Assembly: GCF_000149955.1 (NCBI RefSeq)
Contig: NC_030988.1
Location: forward strand, 5,429,710 to 5,493,709
Length of the DNA stretch: 64,000 bases
Origin: Fusarium oxysporum f. sp. lycopersici 4287
Lineage: Eukaryota; Ascomycota; Sordariomycetes; Hypocreales; Nectriaceae
Direction: 5' to 3'
Shown: positions 56,641-64,000 of the stretch, piece by piece
Position numbering within the stretch: the first letter of the stretch is position 1
Layout of the letters: each line of letters begins with the position of its first letter
Notes under the pieces: model-generated
The model's input: the letters and a program-made list of their open reading frames with translations, nothing else
Database searches by the model: none
What the model was told of the DNA's origin: nothing
Program-made: the position numbers and the translations under genes

Positions 56641-57189
56641 GCGCCGTTTCGCGTCACGTCGCGCCCCGCTTGACTTTCCAAACGCTGCCTCCCCAATGTT
56701 AACAAAGATTATAAAGATTGTAAAGATTGTATGGTGTTTTTCCTGGCTGAGATGAACATAAACACGGATTCTGACTGGGTCAGGGGTGCGGTGAAGCTGG
56801 GCCTAATAGTGGCGAGGAGAGATGAGCTAAGAGCTCAAATGGTGAGATTTAAAATATTTGAAATATTTGCATAAATATTTCAAACAACAAATCCAGCGTC
56901 GCGGGCTATCAAATATCTCAATTATGACCACGAATTTGATTTGTTTGATTTAAGGGCAGCGCTGGCTGTGCATACTCGCTGTGAAAATATATATAGAAGA
57001 GTAGTACTTATATCGTCTACAGTTTGTTTGAAATCAAACCCTGGGCCCCCAATGAGACAGCCTATACAGCAGCGATTATCCCCATTTACTATCAACTCAA
57101 ACAGCGGCCAATGTTTTTCTTTCATCAAAGAGTGACTCGAAAATTGCCGTACACGTCATCGCAGTTGCATCCAACAAAATGCTCTCCCG
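56641..57189. other. AT-rich intergenic with a perfect hairpin
   Basis: No gene seen. Contains the 12-bp inverted repeat at 56857-56884. Confidence 0.5.
56857..56884. repeat. perfect inverted repeat
   Basis: TTTGAAATATTT, a GCAT spacer, then its exact reverse complement: a 12-bp stem with a 4-base loop in AT-rich DNA. Confidence 0.85.
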
Positions 57190-58476
57190 TTGCCAAAGCG
57201 TATTATTGTCGTCGGAAAGCCAAGTGGGGAGCCCACTTCACACGACACAGGAAATATTCATGGTCCCTATGCAAACTTGAGCTATTGCTGGGGTGATAGC
57301 CAGCATCTCTTGAAGACAACGTCTACTTCATTAGAAAAGCATAAGAAAGGTATATCTTTAACGCAATTGCCTAAAACAATTCGTGACGCTGTTTATATTA
57401 CAAGGGAACTTGCAACTGACTACCTTTGGGTGGACAGACTTTGTATTTACAAGACAGTGTGCAAGATTAGGAGGTCGAATCGGCGAAAATGGGTGAATGC
57501 TTCAAAAATGCGCATGCTACAATAGCTGCATCTGCTGCGTCCCATGCATAAAGCGGAATCCTTCGTGCCAGGCGGGGAATAACGCAAGCTGTTGAAGAAG
57601 AATATGAGTTGGTCGACGGAACAACATGCAACATTGTTATCCAGGAGAGAAGTCACAGCTATGAGAAACTGGAAAGTTTAGTGCACGGCTTTGGTCCTCT
57701 TTCTAAACGTGGGTGGGCTTTTCAGGAGAATGTACTGTCTACAAGAACAGTCCATTATACAGACTCAGAGCTGGTCTGGGATTGTTGCACTGAGACAATT
57801 TCCGAAGATGGGTCGACACATGAGAGAAACCAGCATAGTATATTGGCCTACAATATGCTAAATCTTCAGCCTAATCCAGACCGACTGTAGCAAGACCTGG
57901 TAGAGAACTATACTCGTCGAGATCTTACTTATCATTCTGACAGGTTGCCCGGAATTGCTGGAAGTGCTCAAATAATGCAGAGCCGAATGGGTTTCCAATA
58001 TATCGCCGGGCTATGGAGAGAAGCAATAATTTTAGATCTTCTCTGGAGCACTTCATGGCAGCACTATAACACGACACCCACAAAGCTGGCAGGCAAGGCG
58101 GGCACACCTAGGTATGAAAATCGCCCAGTCACCTTGATAAGCCCTTCCTGGTCATGTGCACCAACGCCTGCTGCTATCAGCTTTGCATTGCCTGGAGATG
58201 TTGGGCTTCACGATCAATGTGCCATGGTCAAAGATATCAATTGCAAGGCTGAGGGCGATAACCTATTTGAAGAAGTCATACATGGCTCGCTCCAGCTTGT
58301 GGGCCTTTTGCGACAAATGCGTTTTAAATGCGGTGATCCACGAGAACCTTATTTTTGAAATAAGTATTATCCGCCCACAAAACCCAGATCTCCATTGGAG
58401 TCAAACTGTCCACAATGGTGATAAGGTGGAAACGGCATGTTTTATACCAGATAAATTTACCATCTTGTTGCAGTAA
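57190..58476 (+). pseudogene. HET-domain (heterokaryon incompatibility) gene, multiply broken
   Basis: The frame begins with HET-domain landmarks: YANLSYCWGDSQ, LPKTIRDAVYITRELATDY and LWVDRLCIY. One base is missing near 57447; the following frame reads QDSVQD, a TAG at 57468-57470 where Trp is expected, then FKNAHATIAASAASHA and a TAA at 57549. Later parts are GPLSKRGWAFQENVLSTRTV and, after another TAG at 57888-57890, NYTRRDLTYHSDRLPGIAG and YIAGLWREAIILDLLW, all typical of HET proteins. Intact relatives act in non-self recognition between fungal strains. With at least one frameshift and three stops this copy is dead. Both TAG stops fit TGG to TAG changes. Confidence 0.8.
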
Positions 58477-58663
58477 AAGTCACCGAGAAAGGTGGCGTAG
58501 TGAGGTAGGTATTGTGATTATATGTCGCCCGACGAGCGAGTTTGGAACGAGTCGCGTTCTCTGTCGTCGCATAAACCTCCCAGTCGGCTTCGGGCCCGCC
58601 GTTTGAGGTATACATAGACATGATGCAGTATCGGCTGAACGCAAGACATCGCAGCAATGCTGG
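58477..58663. other. short spacer
   Basis: Nothing recognised between the HET pseudogene and the 3' end of the Ecl1-like gene. Confidence 0.4.
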
Positions 58664-59119
58664 CTAGTAAGACCGCCTCCGCTGCACTGTCGCCTGCTCG
58701 AATAAGACAGCGTATGCTCGCAGTTCCATCCTCGCCTTGTTTGACAGGTGACCTGCCTCGCGGGTGGAGGACGTACTCTGCATGGAGCCAAGGCTACTAT
58801 GAGAGTTTACGTGTTTGAGATTTTGAGTTGCAACAAAAGAGCTGACCTGCTCAGTATCGGGCATCATATAATGGATCCAGTGCCTTTTCTGAGCCGTAGT
58901 CTCGCAGGATCGTGCGGTACTTAGGCCATACGCCCAGGAGACATAGAACTCGGTGGGTGGTGGAGGGAATCCAGGGGAGCTCACTTGCGAGCTGGGCGGC
59001 AACGTTAACCTTTCTGAGTCTATCATCTGGCAAGGCTCAGAGCAGTAGGTTGCAGCGTCAGATTGCACCTGCTTGTCGCAGGCAAGGCAAAACTGGTAAG
59101 TCCAGAGATCGAAAGCCAT
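58664..59119 (-). CDS. Ecl1-like lifespan/stress regulatory protein
   Basis: An intronless frame of 151 residues from the ATG at 59119 (MAFDLWTYQFC); an upstream in-frame ATG at 59176 would add 19 residues. The N-terminus has the short zinc-binding pattern of the ECL1/2/3 family: FCLACDKQV then YCSEPCQMIDSERL, four Cys in two pairs. The middle is Ser/Pro-rich, and the C-terminus ends HLSNKARMELRAYAVLFEQA and a basic QRRRSY, a tail I recognise from Aspergillus and Penicillium members. Fission yeast homologues extend chronological lifespan and respond to nutrient limitation. Unlike its neighbours it has no breaks, so it appears to be under selection. It probably works in nucleus or cytosol as a regulatory factor. 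Confidence 0.75.
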   Translation of the reverse strand: MAFDLWTYQFCLACDKQVQSDAATYCSEPCQMIDSERLTLPPSSQVSSPGFPPPPTEFYVSWAYGLSTARSCETTAQKRHWIHYMMPDTEQVSSFVATQNLKHVNSHSSLGSMQSTSSTREAGHLSNKARMELRAYAVLFEQATVQRRRSY

Positions 59120-59958
59120 GGTGTCTGTGTATATGTGAGGGCAATTGCGGTAACAAGAGCTCTGACTGGTAGACAAGAAGGATTAGGTATACCCGAGGCC
59201 CTTTCCCCTATGCCACAAAGGTTAAGATAGGTGTTCAGACGAGCAATCTACCAGTTTCAAGGTGCTAGAGGGTCGTCAAGAATATAACTTCGTAGCAACT
59301 AATAGTAGGGAAGAATGTTACAAAAGCAGAAAGGTATAAAGTAGAGGAGCATCATGTCCTAATCAGGCTTAAGATAGTACAATAGCAGACAACCTCTCTA
59401 CATAAGAGGATGCATTACGTGTAGATCTTCCATCGTTAGCGAGCGACCTTTTCTGTTTTTGTTCCTTTATTAATCAAATGACGTCACTAACCTCCAACGC
59501 CGGGGTCACCCGCAAATCCTTCAACCTCAATGCACGTCGTGTGATGTCTCATCTATCGTCATGGCCTCGTACATGGCTTCTTTTGGCCGGTGACAGGTTA
59601 GGCACGTGGCAGCATTCCGTCTCGGCTTGGAAAAGCCTTGGTGATATATTTGATGCACCTTGAGAGCATGTCCAAATGGTAGTAGCCAAAGTCGCACCCA
59701 TCCGGCGCCGTCTTGGCGCACAAGACCAGTATGCTCGAGGCAAACCCCCCCCCTCTCAGTGTGCAAGCCGCACGGCGACTGATAGGTGGGCACCCGGATG
59801 CCCCCATTTATCCTAGGGCGCCTGGGCGGGCCCACTGACTAATCGCCACAAAATGCCTCCTCCCATTGGTGCGTGCTAGACGCTCTTGGACCTGCAAGCT
59901 CTGAAAGACATTTCTTCCCGTGCGTAATAAGCTTCATTCACGTATGGTATACTTCATG
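59120..59958. other. intergenic, no gene supported
   Basis: Several overlapping open frames of 60-100 codons (59478-59835, both strands) lack family features. The region likely includes the Ecl1-like promoter and the outer end of the piggyBac element. Confidence 0.45.
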
Positions 59959-62157
59959 CTATCTCTTCAAGCGGCACAAGGCAACATCAGGTCACTCGTC
60001 CCACTCTTCCTTACTAACCCCACAGGTACCTATGGAGTACGTCAGTTCCCGTCAGACAGCTGCTTCAATCAACGCCATACAAATCGATTAAAATCCTCAT
60101 ACAATTGACCGTAACGAGTCTCATAAAGAACAATGAGCCCCCAAAAGGTACAAGATTATATAGATGATCACAGCTTTAACACTCCGCCGTTAAGGGCGGC
60201 TAATGACCCCACCGGCGTGCCTAATTTTCCGCCCGAAGAAGGCCGAGGTTATGATTTTCAACCTTTCAACCTAGAATATCATGATTTCAAGACCAACCTT
60301 CTGCCCAAGGAACCACTTGACTCCAACTTTTCGTACCTATTTCCCTCATACAGTCATGGATTGAATACACCAACAGCTGGGTCGCTCACCTGATCGAAAA
60401 CCACGTTATTGACAACTGGAATACCCCCCTTTCTAAACATTCACGCATCTTCAAATGGGAAGGCATCTCCACTGCAACAGCCTATGTGTGGCTTGGAGTC
60501 GTTATTTACCTAGGAATTTATAGGGAAATATCGATAAAGGACCATTGGAAGGCTCCTAGCCTAGGAGATTAACGCCCTCTTCACTCGATCATCAAGTTCA
60601 TGCCGTTACGGAAGTTCGAGCTGATTACAAGGTATTTCCGTACTTTTGACTACACCAAAGTCGATGTGAGGGATGAGGGTGATCTTCCAAAGACCTTCCA
60701 AGCGGCTAAAGAATGGTCTGGCCACATACAGAAGGCGTCTTCCGAGCTCTATCTTCCAGGGACTAATCTGACTGTAGATGAGTGTATGATCCCGTTTACA
60801 GGCAGATCGAAAGAGACAACGGTCGTCAATAATAAGCCCATACCGGTGGGCTTCAAAGTCTGGGTTATCACCCAACAGGGCTTCTTTATGCAGTGGCTTT
60901 GGCATGTGAAGGCATCACCTTACAAAGCTGTTATCGTCGAGCTACCTACACCAAGGTCGGTTGGCAAGAAGGGAAGGCTACAGACCGAGATCCCTCTAAG
61001 CAATACACAGAGCGTCGTGGTCCACCTACTAAAAAGGCTGCCCGCTCAGACATATCACGTCTTTACGGATAACCTCTTCTCGTCACCACAGCTCTTCCGC
61101 CTTCTTCGGCAGCTTGGCTGCGGAGCCACAGGCACGGCACGCCCTAACTGCGGTATCACCACCCTAATAAAGCAGATAAAAGAGACCGGAAAGGCTCCTG
61201 ATGGCACGATTTTGAAGTATAATGAAGTGGTATTCATCCCGACAGAAGATAACCAGGTATGGATGCACTTTATATGTATTTCCCTTACTAATCTGTCCCT
61301 TTTGATATCCCCTAGGACATCCAAATCGCTTGGAAAGATAGCAATATCGTGCTCTTCCTTTCAACTGTGCATAGCGGAGCCCCTCACGAGCGCACACCAA
61401 AAAAGAGGAAATTGCCCGCCAAAAGAGGCACAAAGGCAGAGGCACAACGCCTGAAGCAGATCTTCAATGGAGATAGCTTCAAGATGATCCTTATTCCTAC
61501 TGTTGCCGCTCAATATAACGATGAAATGAACCACGTTGACCGCGGCGATCAGATTAAGTCCTATACAACATACGAGCATCGATTCCGCCGGGGTCCTTGG
61601 CAGGCGCTGCTTTGGTCCTTCCTTCTTGAAGTCGCACTTGCGAATAGCTTCATTTTACAGCTTAAAACACGGCAGCCTCATTGGAAGCCCTATCGCATGC
61701 TGAAGGATTAGAAGGAGTGCATTTACAACGCCATTTTCAACCAATATGCTTCAGGAAGTCAAGCAAGGAAGAGAAACCGCACAGGGAAGGAAGAAGACAT
61801 TGAAGATATAGAAGCACGGCAAAAGCACCTACAAAGAGATATCAACCACGTCTTCAGAGGCCTAATTTCAAGCTGCTTGGCTTGCAAGGGCTTCCAGCAA
61901 GGGCAGCCTCGACCCTTCAAAAAAAGGGAAGGAAAAAGGAGGCTTTCTCGAGCCTATTTCAGGAAATGCGCAAAGTCCGAAGACCCGATACGGTTGTAAA
62001 GTATGTGATGTAGCTATTTGTAACAAAACTGACTGTTGGTACTTCTATCACACGCTAATTTAGGTGTGGAGGAAGGTACCGATCGTTACGGTCATTTTGA
62101 TTGGCGCCGGACCCTTGTCGTGACCCCTCTGTTGCCTTGTGCCGCTTGAAGAGATAG
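59959..62157 (+). mobile_element. piggyBac-type transposon, copy 1, decayed
   Basis: The transposase is enclosed by a perfect 28-bp inverted repeat (59959-59986 and 62130-62157; core TCAAGCGGCACAAGGCAACA). Similarity continues weakly inward to GGTCAC. These may be subterminal rather than terminal repeats; no TTAA-flanked end was identified, so the boundaries are minimal. Confidence 0.72.
60133..61999 (+). pseudogene. piggyBac-type transposase, copy 1
   Basis: Starts MSPQKVQDYIDDHSFNTPPL. A frameshift near 60340 leads to LIQSWIEYTNSWVAHLIENH. The DDE_Tnp_1_7 core follows: FELITRYFRTFDYTKVD, LTVDECMIPFTGRSKE (first Asp), HVFTDNLFSSPQLFRLLR (second Asp) and MNHVDRGDQIKSYTT (third Asp). A 59-nt intron (61257-61315) joins DNQ to DIQIAWKDSN. 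Two in-frame stops occur, TAA at 60569-60571 and TAG at 61709-61711, the latter probably from Trp. The frame resumes to a Cys-containing tail ending at 61999. It would be a cut-and-paste transposase but cannot be made intact. Confidence 0.8.
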
Positions 62158-62917
62158 CCCGCCATAACAGGGAACGGGTAAAACCAAACGCTGATAATTT
62201 TTTGGGTCCCGTGCCTACCATTTCCCCCTTCCTCTCCAGCACCTACTTTAGGCTTATTTTAATCAAAATGAAAAATGACAGGCAACGACATGCTTTTTAT
62301 TAGCGCTGTCAATCGCCTCAAGGATCATCCCCGCTACTTCACACGAAGTGACCCTTCAGCTCGGCCATTCCCCGCCACGGTTTTAACATGGCTGAGAGTA
62401 TATTAATATGAGAAAAAGAAGGAAAAGCCAAAAAAATAAGGAGGGTAGATGACCGCCTTCCCGAAGCTCTATGCCTCCCGGCCTGTTTCACACTTGACCT
62501 TATGTCCTCATACCCCACCACTCCTCTAAACTTGAGCGACCCAGAGCGTAAATGAGAGTATGCATACCAGCCAGTCCAATAGTCAATGGCTAGGAGGTTT
62601 TGGCCGGCGGAGTTTTTGCCACCGTCCCACTTGACCCTTGCATGATGGGAGTTTAGCTTTGTGTTCTCGTCTATGGTATGAAAGTAGTTTTTTATTCACC
62701 ACTGCAGTTCCCGGGCGGCCATCTTCTCCGACTCTCTGGTTAGAGTTGTGATGTTTCCAACTATCACTTCAGTCGGCATAGCCTTTGGGAAAATCACTCA
62801 CCCCACTTGCCTTATGCAATCATTCTCAGTGCGAGAGGTGCAAGTTCCGGATTGTGGATTTTATGAAGCATTTTCAACAAAATCCCCATACAAATTCTGT
62901 TCAATTTGATCAATGAC
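62158..62917. other. intergenic between piggyBac copies
   Basis: No gene seen; low coding potential on both strands. Confidence 0.5.
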
Positions 62918-63390
62918 ATGGAATCAATCCTTCAAGGAACGCAGTCACCTAGTGCCTACAGTGGCGAGAGCTTTGAGACCCCAAATCGAGCTGCCCGCCA
63001 GATCTTCCGGCGGATGAGAGCTGCGGGCACGAGTTGGTGCCTTTGAACGTAGAAAAACGCAATTTTCACATCAACATATTGTCCCTAACACCACTCGAGC
63101 TATTCCGCCTTTTTGTGTCTATTTGTCTTATTCAAAAATGAGTTGTTTATAGTGAAAGATGGGTTGCATATCTCCTCAAAAATGGCGCAGCTCATAGCTG
63201 GAATACCCCCGTTACGAGCAACTCAAGGACCCTAACCTGGGAGAGGCTCTCACCTTCAAAAGTGTGTATGGCTCGGGTTCCTAATTTGCCTAGGAATTCA
63301 AAGGGAAAAATCGATCAGAAACTGTTGGAATGTCATTAGGCAAGGGAGTTCACAGCCGCCTGCACGAAATGATCAAATTCATGACCCTCG
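62918..63390 (+). pseudogene. piggyBac-type transposase, copy 2, N-terminal remnant
   Basis: The ATG at 62918 reads MESILQGTQSP, with SFETPNRAAR matching the SFNTPPLRAA of copy 1. Then comes LSLTPLELFRLFVSICLIQK, a TGA in place of the conserved Trp, WVAYLLKNGAAHSWNTPVTS and, shifted, a nucleotide match to copy 1 around 60490-60605 (shared CCTAGGAATT, ATCAA-TTCATG). The DDE core is absent. Decay is much older than in copy 1. Confidence 0.65.
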
Positions 63391-63747
63391 ATTTCCCCGA
63401 CAGCTAGCACCATGGGCCTTAGCCCAATTGGGAATGCATAATGCATGTAAGTCTTACGACCGTGCTAGCGCGTGACAACTAGCTTCGGGGACACGGGGCT
63501 GGAACTAGATGCGCATTGACCTCCCCCCTCCGCCACAACAACAATAATTACTCAATCTCGAGCTTGATCTCATCCAGGGAAGACGATCAGGGTAAGCGAG
63601 AGAATTGTACGGATACTCTGTAGCATAGTCAACAAGCGGGGGACACTGATGCTGTGGACATCTGATTCATGAAATAATCTAGGTGAAAGCCTCATGCTTA
63701 TTGCGGCACAATCCATTGTAGACTGGGCTCTGGGAGGCTGCTTATCC
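63391..63747. other. intergenic, no gene seen
   Basis: No recognisable coding sequence or repeat before the inverted pair at 63748. Confidence 0.45.
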
Positions 63748-63932
63748 CTTTAGGCGGCACAAACCTCCAAGAGGTCACATTACCAACTTGACCCCACGTA
63801 CATAAGAGTTGCAAGATTTGATAGTCACGATAGAATCAAATTCGGAGTCACTCTTCTGTAACGGCATGACTCCTACTCTGATTGATCCCATACCCCTGTC
63901 GTGACCGCCTTGGAGGCTTGTGCCGCCTTAAG
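63748..63932. repeat. inverted repeat related to the piggyBac subterminal repeat
   Basis: The left arm at 63748-63778 (CTTTAGGCGGCACAAACCTC...GGTCAC) pairs with 63901-63932 with a few mismatches. The GGCGGCACAA core and the GGTCAC end recall the copy 1 repeat, suggesting a small non-autonomous piggyBac-like element. Confidence 0.6.
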
Positions 63933-64000
63933 TATGTGTTTATTTGCTTCCTCGCCTATTGATATTTCCGCGGACCCCACCTTCGCCTTGCATGGGACCC

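Overview
The window is nuclear DNA of a filamentous ascomycete, most likely Eurotiales (Aspergillus/Penicillium-like). Host genes carry many 47-100 nt GT-AG introns, and the protein families are typical of moulds: Zn2Cys6 regulators, MFS carriers, RTA1, HET and Ecl1. No rRNA, tRNA or CRISPR array was recognised. Exon structures were spliced by hand from reading frame, splice sites and family knowledge; none was tested against transcripts.

Layout. 0-2.4 kb: a Copia-type gag/protease fragment abutting telomere-like CCCTAA units and, on its other side, a 5'-truncated tyrosyl-tRNA synthetase fragment. 3-20 kb: ordinary accessory genes, namely a frameshifted small protein, a seven-exon GH13 alpha-glucosidase, a GT4-like glycosyltransferase, a frameshifted DHA1-type MFS carrier, a bZIP factor, a zinc alcohol dehydrogenase, a Zn2Cys6 regulator with an in-frame stop, and an RTA1-like membrane protein. 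The last two lie between inverted copies of a 92-bp repeat. 20.6-36.3 kb: a nested transposon island with a long-TIR pogo-type element, a MITE split by a Ty3/gypsy chromovirus with apparently identical LTRs and a TAAGG target duplication, two more pogo-type elements, a second MITE, a 213-base assembly gap, and one intact host gene at 30.2 kb.

36.4-51.7 kb is the most interesting part: seven genes on strictly alternating strands. They are two kinases of the anhydro-N-acetylmuramate kinase/levoglucosan kinase family, a DUF89 (ARMT1-like) metal-dependent phosphatase, two MFS sugar carriers and two Zn2Cys6 regulators. I infer a catabolic cluster for an anhydro-sugar such as levoglucosan: carrier uptake, kinase conversion to a sugar 6-phosphate, the DUF89 protein as phosphatase or damage control, and two dedicated regulators. 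An 11-bp motif recurs in two of its divergent promoters.

52-64 kb returns to transposon debris: a hAT element with TCCAC-rich ends, a non-LTR retrotransposon ORF1 fragment, a broken HET-domain gene, an Ecl1-like gene and two decayed piggyBac copies.
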